Part shown: positions 1 to 7,844 of the stretch, one piece after another | Layout: each line of letters opens with the position of its first letter | How positions within the stretch are numbered: position 1 is the stretch's first letter | Assembly (NCBI RefSeq): GCF_000372745.1 | Contig: NZ_KB889694.1 | Coordinates: forward strand, 8,256-66,071 | DNA from: Embleya scabrispora DSM 41855 | GTDB taxonomy: Bacteria; Actinomycetota; Actinomycetes; Streptomycetales; Streptomycetaceae | Reading direction: 5' to 3' | DNA length: 57,816 bases | The notes under the pieces: generated by a model | Told to the model about the DNA's origin: nothing | The model's input: the letters and a program-made list of their open reading frames with translations, nothing else | The model's database searches: none | Made by a program: the position numbers and the translations under genes

Positions 1-237
1 CCGGTCGATCAGGGTGAGCAGGACCGCCTCCTTGGAGGCGAAGTAGAAGTAGAACGTGGGCCGGGAGATGCCCGCCCCGCGTGCCAGGTCGTCGACGGAG
101 ATCTCGCTCAGGTCCCGCTCGCCGAGCAACCGCTCGGCGGTGGCCAGGATCGCCTGCTCCCGATCGTCGCCCGAGGGGCGCGACTCGCGCCGACCCCGAC
201 GCGGGCGGGTGGTCTCCTCGGCGGGGGTGTCGGTCAC
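1..237 (-). CDS. TetR/AcrR-family transcriptional regulator (N-terminal part, cut by window edge)
   Basis: The first 79 codons are present and read off the left edge of the window. The GTG start (237-235) opens VTDTPAEETTRPRRGRR, a basic tail. A classic TetR helix-turn-helix follows, with LARGAGISRPTFYFYFASKE as the recognition segment at about residues 50-70. The ligand-binding C-terminal domain lies outside the window. The gene is divergent from the Baeyer-Villiger monooxygenase at 425, the same layout as the EthR/EthA pair of mycobacteria. By inference it represses that monooxygenase and itself; the effector is unknown. Confidence 0.85.
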   Translation of the reverse strand, partial: MTDTPAEETTRPRRGRRESRPSGDDREQAILATAERLLGERDLSEISVDDLARGAGISRPTFYFYFASKEAVLLTLIDR

Positions 238-265
238 CCCCGAACACTACCGCCCATCGACGGAA

Positions 266-280
266 TCGACACTGTGTTGA
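266..280. promoter_or_regulatory. Candidate TetR operator (7-bp arms, one mismatch)
   Basis: TCGACAC-T-GTGTTGA is a near-perfect inverted repeat 28 bases upstream of the tetR GTG and inside the divergent promoter region. Its position and symmetry suit an operator for the TetR protein encoded just to the left. No experimental or conservation evidence is available here. Confidence 0.35.
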
Positions 281-424
281 CTGTTTCGACTACACGTCGA
301 TACGGTGGCCCGGCCACCACCACCCGGTAGGCCCGTATCGAACGCGCCGTCCGATCCGGGGTGTCGTACACATCGCCCGGTCTCGGACGATCTTCACGCG
401 TGCGATCGCGAAATGGGGACTGGT

Positions 425-1987
425 ATGGCTGCGGAACACGTCGACGTCCTGATCGTCGGTGCCGGTCTCGCCGGCATCGGCGCCGCCTGCCACCTGCGGC
501 AGCGCTCTCCGGGCAAGTCGGTGCTGATCCTGGAGGGCCGCGATGCGATCGGCGGGACCTGGGACCTGTTCCGCTATCCCGGCATCCGCTCGGACTCCGA
601 CATGCACACCCTGGGCTACGCCTTCCGACCGTGGACCGCCGCCGAGTCGATCGCCGAGGGCGCGGCGATCCGGGACTACATCCGAGACACCGCGCGCGAG
701 CACGGCGTGGACCAGATGGTGCGCTTCGGCCATCGGGTCGTCGAGGCCGAGTGGTCCGGCGAGACGGCCCGCTGGACCGTCCGGGTGGTTCGTACGACCG
801 GTGGCGCGGCCACGGCCCCGGGCGCCGAGCCCGGTGGCGGCGAGAGCGACGGCGACGCCGCGAGCGCGACCGAAAGCGCGGAACTGACCTGCTCGTTCCT
901 GTTCGGGTGCACCGGCTACTTCCGCTACGACCAGGGCTATACACCCGAGTTCCCCGGCATCGAGAACTTCGCCGGCCCGGTGGTGCATCCGCAGGCGTGG
1001 CCCGAGGACCTGGACCACGCCGACCGTCGGGTGGTGGTGATCGGGAGCGGTGCGACCGCCGTCACCCTGGTCCCCGCGCTGGCCCGCACGGCCGCACACG
1101 TGACCATGCTCCAGCGCTCGCCCGGCTACGTGATGGCGTTGCCCGCGCGCGACGCGGTGGGCGCGCGGTTGCGCCGGGTGTTGCCGGACCGGGCCGCGTA
1201 TTCGCTGATCCGGGCCAAGAACATCGGCATGGCCATGCTCGCCTTCCACGTCTCGCGCCGCGCGCCCACGCTGATGAAGTCGCTGCTGCGCAGGGGGGCG
1301 ATCCGCCGACTGCCCGAAGGCTACGACGTGGACACCCACTTCGCGCCCCGCTACGACCCGTGGGACCAGCGCATGTGCTTCGTCCCCGACGGCGACCTGT
1401 TCGCCGCCCTGCACGGCGAGCGTGCCTCGGTCGTCACCGACACGATCGCCGGATTCACCGAGACCGGTGTGCGCCTGGAGTCCGGTGCCGAACTGCCCGC
1501 CGACATCGTGGTGTCCGCGACCGGACTGAACCTGCTCCTCCTCGGCGGCATGACGCTGCGCGTGGACGGGACCCCGATCGAAACCTCCGAGAGGGTGGCC
1601 TACAAGGGCATGATGCTCTCCGGCGTGCCCAACTTCGCGCTCGCCATCGGCTACACCAACGCCTCCTGGACGCTCAAGTGCGACCTGGTCGCCGAGTACG
1701 TATGCCGACTGCTGAACCACATGGACGCACACGACTACCAGGTCTGCATGCCGCAGGCGCCCTCGGCCGACGCGCCGCTGGAGCCGCTGATCGACCTCCG
1801 GTCCGGCTACGTGCGGCGCGGTGCCGCGTTGTTGCCCAAACAGGGGTCGACCACCCCCTGGCGGCTGCACCAGAACTATCCGCGCGACGTGCTGATGCTC
1901 CGACACGGATCCCTCCGGGATCGGGGGATGCGCTTCGGGCGCGGGTCGGGCCGGCGGCCCGCTCGGGTGCCGAGCGAAACTCACTGA
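425..1987 (+). CDS. Flavin-containing (Baeyer-Villiger type) monooxygenase, EthA-like
   Basis: A 520-residue NADPH/FAD-dependent monooxygenase. The FAD-binding Rossmann motif GAGLAG is at residues 12-17, followed by the FRYPGIRSDSDMHTLGY segment typical of EthA-like BVMOs. The fingerprint FAGPVVHPQAWPEDL (FxGxxxHxxxW) and a second nucleotide-binding motif GSGATA come next. The family inserts oxygen next to ketone carbonyls or oxidises thioamides; the substrate cannot be read from sequence. I chose the ATG at 425 because it begins MAAEHVDVLIVGAG; an in-frame ATG lies at 413. It is probably controlled by the divergent TetR gene. Its stop overlaps the stop of the convergent MMPL gene by 7 bases. 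Confidence 0.9.
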   Translation: MAAEHVDVLIVGAGLAGIGAACHLRQRSPGKSVLILEGRDAIGGTWDLFRYPGIRSDSDMHTLGYAFRPWTAAESIAEGAAIRDYIRDTAREHGVDQMVRFGHRVVEAEWSGETARWTVRVVRTTGGAATAPGAEPGGGESDGDAASATESAELTCSFLFGCTGYFRYDQGYTPEFPGIENFAGPVVHPQAWPEDLDHADRRVVVIGSGATAVTLVPALARTAAHVTMLQRSPGYVMALPARDAVGARLRRVLPDRAAYSLIRAKNIGMAMLAFHVSRRAPTLMKSLLRRGAIRRLPEGYDVDTHFAPRYDPWDQRMCFVPDGDLFAALHGERASVVTDTIAGFTETGVRLESGAELPADIVVSATGLNLLLLGGMTLRVDGTPIETSERVAYKGMMLSGVPNFALAIGYTNASWTLKCDLVAEYVCRLLNHMDAHDYQVCMPQAPSADAPLEPLIDLRSGYVRRGAALLPKQGSTTPWRLHQNYPRDVLMLRHGSLRDRGMRFGRGSGRRPARVPSETH

Positions 1988-4161
1988 TCGCGGGATCGGT
2001 TCCTCTCCAGTTCCAGCCGGGGCAGCACCTTCGCCAGCGGTGCCGGCAGCCACCACGCGCGCGGGCCGAGCAGTTGCATGATCGCGGGCACGATCAGGCA
2101 GCGGATGATCACCGCGTCCACGAAGATGGCCACCGCCATACCCAACCCCAGTTGCTGAAGCGCGCGTTGCGGGCTGAGCAGGAAGGCGCTGAAGACCACG
2201 ATCATGATCGCGCCCGCCGCGGTGATCACCGAGCCGGTGTGCGCGAGACCCTCGCGAACGGCCAGGGCGTGGTCGCGGGTGCGCCGCCACTCCTCGTGGA
2301 TCCGGGAGACCAGGAAGATCTCGTAGTCCATGGAGAGCCCGAAGATCACCGCGAACACCACGACCGGCACCCACGGTTCGATCGGTCCGGCCTCGGCGCC
2401 GAGCATCCCGTGCTGAAAGACCAGTGACATCGCGCCGAGTGCGGCGCCGATGCTGAGCAGGTTCAACACCGCGGCCTTGAGCGGGATCAGCACCGAGCGG
2501 AAGACCATCATCAACAACACGATGGCCACCCCGACCACGATCACGATGAACAACGGCATGCGGTCGGCGACCTTGGCGGAGTAGTCCTCGGCCGCGGCGG
2601 TGGCACCGCCGACCAGATACCGGGCGTCGGTGGTCGCGGCCACCGACGGCAGCACGTGCTCGCGCAGTTCGGTGACCAGTTCGGAGGTGTCCCGGTCCTG
2701 CGGCGAGGAGGTCGGGAACACGATCACGGTGGCGATCGCCGCATCGCCCGTGGCCGTCGGTCCGACGACCGCGCTCACCCCCGGCGTCTCGCGCAAGGCG
2801 GCGGTGACCGCGGCGCCGGCCTCGCGGGCACCGCCCTTGCCGCCATCCACCACCACGATCAGCGGCCCGTTGAAGCCCGCGCCGAATCCGCCGGCCAACA
2901 GGTCGTACGCCTTGCGACTGGTGGTGTCGGCGGGCTCGTTGCCCGCGTCCGAGAAGCCGAGCCGCAGGCTGAGTGTGGGTACCGACAGGGCGCCCAGCGC
3001 GAGCACCGCGATCAACAGCGCGACCAGCGGACGGCGCTGCGCCGCGGTGCCGACCTTGCGCCACACGGTGCCCTCGGGGGCCTTGCCCCGCTCGGCGCGC
3101 TTGACCGCCCGGGCCACGAACTGGCGGGCGAAGCGCTTGCCGAACACGGCCAGCAGCGCGGGCAGCAGGGTGAGCGAGGCGACCATGGTGCCCAGCACGG
3201 TCAACGCCACCGCCAGCGCCATGCCCTGCAGTGACCCCAGACCGAGGGCGACCAGCCCGAGCAGCGCCGCGATCACCGTACAGCCGGCAAAGAACACCGA
3301 ACGGCCGGCCGCGTCCAATGCGATGGTGCCGGCCCGCTCCGGCTCGGTGCCACGCACGAGTTCGCTGCGGAACCGGGCGAAGATCAGCAGCGCGTAGTCG
3401 ATACCCACGCCCAGACCGACCAGGATCATCACGAACGGCACCCAGCTCGCGATGGTGAACACCTGGGAGGCGGCCACCACGACGGCCATCGAGGAGCCGA
3501 CCGCGAACAGCGCGGTGATGATCGGCAGTCCGGCCGCGATCAGGGTGCCGAACAGGAAGACCAGGATGACCAGCGCGGCCACGATGCCCACGCCCTCGGC
3601 GCCACCGCCCTCGCCCTGGGTCATCGTCCGGGCCGCCTCGCCACCCAACTCGACGTGGAGGCCAGCGTGTTGCGCCCGGCGCGCGGTGTCGTAGATGTGC
3701 CGGGTCTGCGCGGTGGTCATCTCCTCCGAGGTGCCGGACAACACCACCGTGGCGTAGCCGATGCGTCCGTTCGGTGCGATCGCGGACGGGTCCTCGTACA
3801 GGCTTCGTACCTGGGCGACTCCGGGCAGGCCGGACACCTGGGCGAGCATCGCCTCCACCCGCTGTCGGGTCGGCTCGCCGCGCAGCCCGCCGTCGTCGCG
3901 CAGCACGATCTGCAACGTGTCGCCGGCCTCGGCCGACGCGTGCTTCGCCAACAGGTCCGTGGCTCGTTGCGACTCGGCACCCGGGATGGAGTAGTCCTCG
4001 TGGTAGTCGTCGCCGACCGCCGAGGCCACCCCCCAGGTGCTGATCAGTACGGCCAGCCACAGGCCCAGCACGAGCCATTTGCGCCGATGCGCGAAGCCGG
4101 CCAGTCGGGCGAACGCGCCCACCCGGTCGGCGCTGCGCGGAACTTCCTCGATGAACGTCAT
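1981..4161 (-). CDS. MMPL-family transporter (RND superfamily exporter)
   Basis: A 726-residue integral membrane protein with the duplicated RND architecture. An N-terminal helix (KWLVLGLWLAVLISTWGVAS) is followed by a large extracytoplasmic loop, then a five-helix block around GVGIDYALLIFARFRSELVRG. A second loop and a second helix block follow, with GLSMDYEIFLVSRIHEEW. The paired GxxxDY motifs are the proton-relay signatures of actinobacterial MMPL proteins. The ATG at 4161 follows a GGAAG ribosome site; codons further upstream lack family character. MMPL proteins export lipids or hydrophobic small molecules; the cargo is unknown. Its stop overlaps that of the monooxygenase, so the two genes are convergent with no room for a terminator. 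Confidence 0.92.
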   Translation of the reverse strand: MTFIEEVPRSADRVGAFARLAGFAHRRKWLVLGLWLAVLISTWGVASAVGDDYHEDYSIPGAESQRATDLLAKHASAEAGDTLQIVLRDDGGLRGEPTRQRVEAMLAQVSGLPGVAQVRSLYEDPSAIAPNGRIGYATVVLSGTSEEMTTAQTRHIYDTARRAQHAGLHVELGGEAARTMTQGEGGGAEGVGIVAALVILVFLFGTLIAAGLPIITALFAVGSSMAVVVAASQVFTIASWVPFVMILVGLGVGIDYALLIFARFRSELVRGTEPERAGTIALDAAGRSVFFAGCTVIAALLGLVALGLGSLQGMALAVALTVLGTMVASLTLLPALLAVFGKRFARQFVARAVKRAERGKAPEGTVWRKVGTAAQRRPLVALLIAVLALGALSVPTLSLRLGFSDAGNEPADTTSRKAYDLLAGGFGAGFNGPLIVVVDGGKGGAREAGAAVTAALRETPGVSAVVGPTATGDAAIATVIVFPTSSPQDRDTSELVTELREHVLPSVAATTDARYLVGGATAAAEDYSAKVADRMPLFIVIVVGVAIVLLMMVFRSVLIPLKAAVLNLLSIGAALGAMSLVFQHGMLGAEAGPIEPWVPVVVFAVIFGLSMDYEIFLVSRIHEEWRRTRDHALAVREGLAHTGSVITAAGAIMIVVFSAFLLSPQRALQQLGLGMAVAIFVDAVIIRCLIVPAIMQLLGPRAWWLPAPLAKVLPRLELERNRSRDQ

Positions 4162-4319
4162 GGATCTTCTTCCGGCTCGCGGACGTTGCCGAAGGGCACG
4201 GGCATCGTGGATATGACGCATCCCGACGCTCCGATGTGACCGATCGACGAACGAGCCCCGTGCCGAGGCCACCGATCCGACGCCGACGGCCGCCGCCGGC
4301 CGCGCTCTCCCGCGCCGGG

Positions 4320-5552
4320 TCAGGCCCGCGCGGCGACCTCACGCAGGTAGGCGTCCGTCCGGTCCGGTTCGTACAGGAAGTTCTCGAAGTCGGCCGGAGT
4401 GTCGATGGCTCGGGCCATCCGGTCGGCGACCTCCCGGTACTCGTTGCCCGCCGCGAGCAACCGCACCACGTGCTCGGGCGGCGGCGCGAGCAGCGCGGTG
4501 GTGAACTTCACCGAATGCCGGGCGTACGCCCAGAACCGCTCGAAGGTGTCCCGCATCCAGTCCCCATCGAACGGCTTGTCACCGTGCTCGACGATCGCGG
4601 CCAGATACACCGCCGCCGCGCGGGCCGCGCTGTTCGCGCCCTGGCCGGTGATCGGGTCGTTCGCCACCACTACGTCCGCGATGCCCAACGCGAGCCCACC
4701 CGAGGGCAGTTCCGCCACCGGTCGACGCACCACGGGGGTGAACGCGCCGCTGAGCACGCCCAGCGCGTCGGTCAACTCGGCCGCCCGGGTGCGCTCGTAG
4801 TCCCAGGGCGCGTGGGTGCGGACCAACTCCAGTGTCGACGCCCAGTGTTCCTGCGGATCCCGAATGCCGGTGAAGCGGTCGAACGGCCCACCCGGGATCG
4901 CCTCGACCAGGATGATCTCGCACGGCCCGGACAGGGTGAGGCCGGGCAGGTAGTACAGCTCGCCCAGGCCGGGAATCACGTTCAAGTGGACCGCCTGCCG
5001 GCCGACTTCCGGGCGGGGCGTGACGCCGTGCACGTAGGACACGGCCAGGTGCCGCTGCGGCACGGTGTGCACCGAGCGCTCGTGGTCGCGGTCGAACATG
5101 GCGACCAGTTCGCCCTTGCCGGCCGCGACGACGACCAGGTCGTAGTGCCGGCTGTACCAGTCGATGTCGCCGACCGAGACCGGATGCAGCACCAGGTGTC
5201 CGCCGCGACGCGCGAACAGCTCCAGCCACGTGGACATCTTCACCCGCTGGTCGACCGACTCGGATCCGCCCATGTCGCCGAGCCAGTCGACGAACGGCAC
5301 ACCGTCCGGCCCGGGAATGGTGAACCCGGTGTAGGCGAGCTTGGGCACCTGGTCGTCCCACAGGTCCAAGCCCTGGGCGGCCTCCAGGGCCAGTTGCGAG
5401 GGGAACATCATCTGCGTCGAGCTGACCCGGCCGGCTCGGATCTCCTCCGGGGTGCGCTCGGTCATCACGGTGACGTCGTAGCCGCGGTCCTGAAGCCCCA
5501 ACGCGAGCTGAAGCCCGGAGTGGCCGGCACCGACGATGAGGATCCTGCGCAC
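4320..5552 (-). CDS. StyA-like FAD-dependent monooxygenase
   Basis: A 410-residue single-component oxygenase subunit of the styrene/indole monooxygenase (StyA) type. The GTG start follows a strong GGAAGGAG site and opens MRRILIVGAGHSGLQLALGL, the FAD dinucleotide-binding fold. The segment RVSSTQMMFPSQLALE and the later NDPITGQGANSAARAA are typical of this class, which epoxidises styrene-like or indole substrates with reduced FAD from a StyB reductase. No StyB-type reductase gene is seen in the window, so reduced flavin must come from elsewhere. The gene is isolated, with about 590 bases of apparently non-coding DNA upstream. Confidence 0.85.
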   Translation of the reverse strand: MRRILIVGAGHSGLQLALGLQDRGYDVTVMTERTPEEIRAGRVSSTQMMFPSQLALEAAQGLDLWDDQVPKLAYTGFTIPGPDGVPFVDWLGDMGGSESVDQRVKMSTWLELFARRGGHLVLHPVSVGDIDWYSRHYDLVVVAAGKGELVAMFDRDHERSVHTVPQRHLAVSYVHGVTPRPEVGRQAVHLNVIPGLGELYYLPGLTLSGPCEIILVEAIPGGPFDRFTGIRDPQEHWASTLELVRTHAPWDYERTRAAELTDALGVLSGAFTPVVRRPVAELPSGGLALGIADVVVANDPITGQGANSAARAAAVYLAAIVEHGDKPFDGDWMRDTFERFWAYARHSVKFTTALLAPPPEHVVRLLAAGNEYREVADRMARAIDTPADFENFLYEPDRTDAYLREVAARA

Positions 5553-6146
5553 GGATGACGCTCCTTCCGGTTCACGGTCGAATGCATGCTATGACCACGC
5601 ATCCTGCCGATCGCCGGGCACCCTCGATATCTGCGCGGCCGGTGGGGCGCGATCGACCTTTCGGGGTTCGACGTTGGGCCCGATTTCGCCGTGCCGGAGC
5701 GGGTACGGGCACTCGGTTCTCGCGACACGGGCTCCGGCTCGGCCACGGGCACGGGCACGGCGATAACACGCGCATTCTTCCTCGAAGACCGCGTCGTGGT
5801 GGGGAAGTCGACCGCGCGTACACCGGATCCCGCCACCCGAAGAGCCATACGGGATCAGGCCCGGTCGGTGGTGCCGGTGCGCTTTCTGCGGCCCGGCCGG
5901 CCGATCGTCGCCCGGTGGGGCAGGCCGGGCCTGCTCGTTGTGGACCACGCCGGCCGTCCGGATCGGGTCGCACGGCCGAACGGAGTACCGATCCTGCGAC
6001 TGCGGCCGACTTGACGCTCCCCGCCGGCACCCATCTGGCCGGCCCGGTACTCGCCCGCGTGCGACATCGTCCTCACCGACCGCGGCGGGCGCCTGCGTCT
6101 CGCCGCGCTGCCCAGCGCCCCAGTCGTGGCGCTGCATCCCGAGTCG
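5553..6146. other. Intergenic stretch with possible decayed coding sequence
   Basis: I see no complete gene. On the + strand a frame ending at 6014 (reading ...GLLVVDHAGRPDRVARP...) and another frame near 6060-6180 (DIVLTDRGGRLRLAALPS) look protein-like over short stretches, but neither has a credible start or codon use as biased as the neighbours. They could be the two halves of one frameshifted gene. The stretch also holds the upstream region of the StyA-like gene. Confidence 0.3.
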
Positions 6147-6572
6147 TTACGAGCCGGCACACGCCGTGAACGCGAGGGCATAGCACAGGACATCCTCACC
6201 GATCGCCGCCGAGACTGCGGGAATTCCGGTATTCGCGGCGGCTTGGCGCCACGCCGCACCCATGATGGCACCGCCCACCGAGGCACCGGCTCCCACGAGG
6301 GCCGCCACCGTTACCGCGCCGCGCGTACGGCGTGCCAACACCGCGGCGGCCGTCGCTCCCAGAAGGACACGCGGAGCCAGGCCCGGCAGGCTCAGCCGCG
6401 ACGGGACGTCGGAGTGCTTGTCCGCGACAAGCTCGCCGATCGCGGCCGAGCCGACCGCGAGCCGCGACAGCGCGCCCGCGTCGCGCGCGGTCAAGCGAAC
6501 GGCCGTGATTCCCGCCTGACTTCGGCCGCCGCTTGCCGCGCCCACCAGGAAGGCCCGTACCAGGGCGGTCAC
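6147..6572 (-). CDS. DUF4126-like small membrane protein
   Basis: 141 residues, rich in Ala and Gly, with several weakly hydrophobic segments. The text GGRSQAGITAVRL, ELVADKHSDVPSRL and PGLAPRVLLGATAAAVLA fits actinobacterial DUF4126-type membrane proteins; function unknown. The GTG start at 6572 overlaps the stop of the upstream gene as GTGA (6569-6572), so the two are translationally coupled. The longer upstream reading frame is only a shadow of that neighbour. Confidence 0.7.
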   Translation of the reverse strand: MTALVRAFLVGAASGGRSQAGITAVRLTARDAGALSRLAVGSAAIGELVADKHSDVPSRLSLPGLAPRVLLGATAAAVLARRTRGAVTVAALVGAGASVGGAIMGAAWRQAAANTGIPAVSAAIGEDVLCYALAFTACAGS

Positions 6573-7033
6573 TTGGGGTCCATCGTCGCGAGTGCCGTGT
6601 ACGTCGTGAAGCCGTACGCGATGTGTGGCACGATGTCGGCGACCCAGTCGGTCGTCGACCACGTACGCGGGTCCGACACCCGCAGCCCGGCCATCGGGCC
6701 GTTGGCGGCGATCATCGCGGTGGCGCCCACGAGCAGCGAACCCGCCCAGATCGGCGGTCGCAGGCCGATGCCGCGCAGCAGGCCGAAGGCGGCTCCGACG
6801 CCTACGCCGGTCACGATGCCCGAAAGCGCGCCGAGCCCGGTCAGCCGGTTCGCGCGTGTGTCGCAGTCGCCCTCGATGGGGTGTCCGACTCGGCGCGCGA
6901 TGGTGGCGACCGTGCGTTGGGGCGTCTGACTGGCCGGGCGCGCCCGACCGGCCATGTCGGCGTAGGTGACCGCATCGAGGGCGGTGGTGCCGGCCGCACC
7001 CGCGGCGGCACCCCGCAGGATCCCTGAAAACAT
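6569..7033 (-). CDS. Conserved hypothetical membrane protein, partner of the DUF4126-like gene
   Basis: 154 residues from an ATG at 7033 preceded by a GGGGGG ribosome site. It opens MFSGILRGAAAGAAGTTALD and has alternating hydrophobic stretches (GLGALSGIVTGVGVGAAFGL, SLLVGATAMIAANG) and a C-terminal SDPRTWSTTDWVADIVPHIA segment. I recognise the pattern as a conserved actinobacterial membrane protein found next to DUF4126-like genes, but no function is known. It overlaps the downstream gene by four bases (GTGA), which suggests a complex or fixed stoichiometry. Confidence 0.72.
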   Translation of the reverse strand: MFSGILRGAAAGAAGTTALDAVTYADMAGRARPASQTPQRTVATIARRVGHPIEGDCDTRANRLTGLGALSGIVTGVGVGAAFGLLRGIGLRPPIWAGSLLVGATAMIAANGPMAGLRVSDPRTWSTTDWVADIVPHIAYGFTTYTALATMDPK

Positions 7034-7142
7034 GTCCCCCCAGTTGCCCGTGCGGCGCGATCGCAAACCGTCCTCGGGGACCGTCGGTACGAAACGAAGC
7101 CTCGGCGCCGGGCCGGGCCGACCGGCGGCGGCGCCGAGTCCG

Positions 7143-7481
7143 TCAATCCCGCGGCACCGCTCCGGGAGGGATGTCCCCTGGCAGCAACGGCCGCATGAAC
7201 GTGCGCTCATAACGCACGACACAACCGCTCTCGTCACGGATACGGTCCGCTGCCACGAAGTCCGGATCCACGCCGAACAGGTCGCGGTACTGCTCGTAGG
7301 CGGCCAGGCTTGGGAAGCTGAACAGGGCCAGGGCCCGGTCGCTCGCTCCCTCGGCAGGCAGGAAGTAGCCATGGTGGATCCCACCGTGGCGACCGACCAG
7401 TTCCATCCAACAACGCCCGAACCGTTCGAACGCCTCGATCTCGGCGGGATCGATCGTGTAGTCGACGACGCAAGTGATCAC
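7143..7481 (-). CDS. NIPSNAP-family protein
   Basis: 112 residues. The GTG start at 7481 follows GGGGAGAG and gives MITCVVDYTIDPAEIEAFERF, the first strand and helix of the dimeric alpha/beta-barrel fold. HHGYFLPAEGASDRALALFSFPSLAAYEQYR follows in two pieces, typical of bacterial NIPSNAP proteins, small ferredoxin-like-fold proteins of unclear role. It lies upstream of the two membrane-protein genes on the same strand with a gap of about 110 bases. Co-transcription is possible but not shown. Confidence 0.85.
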   Translation of the reverse strand: MITCVVDYTIDPAEIEAFERFGRCWMELVGRHGGIHHGYFLPAEGASDRALALFSFPSLAAYEQYRDLFGVDPDFVAADRIRDESGCVVRYERTFMRPLLPGDIPPGAVPRD

Positions 7482-7844
7482 CGAACATCTCTCCCCCAGA
7501 GGCGTTTCCGGCACGGATCGTCAGCGACACGGTGTGGCGACGACGCGGACGGTTCCGACGCCGTCTCGGTGCGGCCGGCGAGGGAGCGGCCAAGCCGATG
7601 CGCGGCGGTGGGCGCGGGCGAGCAGCCGGGGTGGGCAGTTCGAACGTGTAGTCGGCACCCGCGACGGCAGGCAGGCCCGACGGTACTTCGACGCATCGTG
7701 CGCGTGCGGCGGTCACCGGCGGCCTCCCTTCGATGACGATCGGCCGGGGGCGATCCCACCCGGGCCGTGCGCTGCCGATTCCACCGCCGGACCCCTCGCG
7801 TCGCCGGGCGGGGCGGGGTGCGGCAGGCGGAGGCGGCCGGCCGG
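7482..7844. other. Intergenic stretch, possible frameshifted short ORF on the minus strand
   Basis: A GTG at 7716 on the minus strand has a good ribosome site (GAAGGGAGG) and starts VTAARARCVEVPSGLPAV. The frame then runs on as an Arg/Pro-rich sequence and overlaps the whole NIPSNAP gene, so it cannot be a normal gene to its end. It may be a small gene broken by a frameshift near 7640. Nothing else is recognisable. Confidence 0.3.

Noticed and set aside
290-4342. A 1350-codon minus-strand frame across the monooxygenase and exporter genes
   Set aside because: Arg/Gly/Pro-rich shadow of genes with clear motifs in other frames; long antisense frames are expected at this G+C content.
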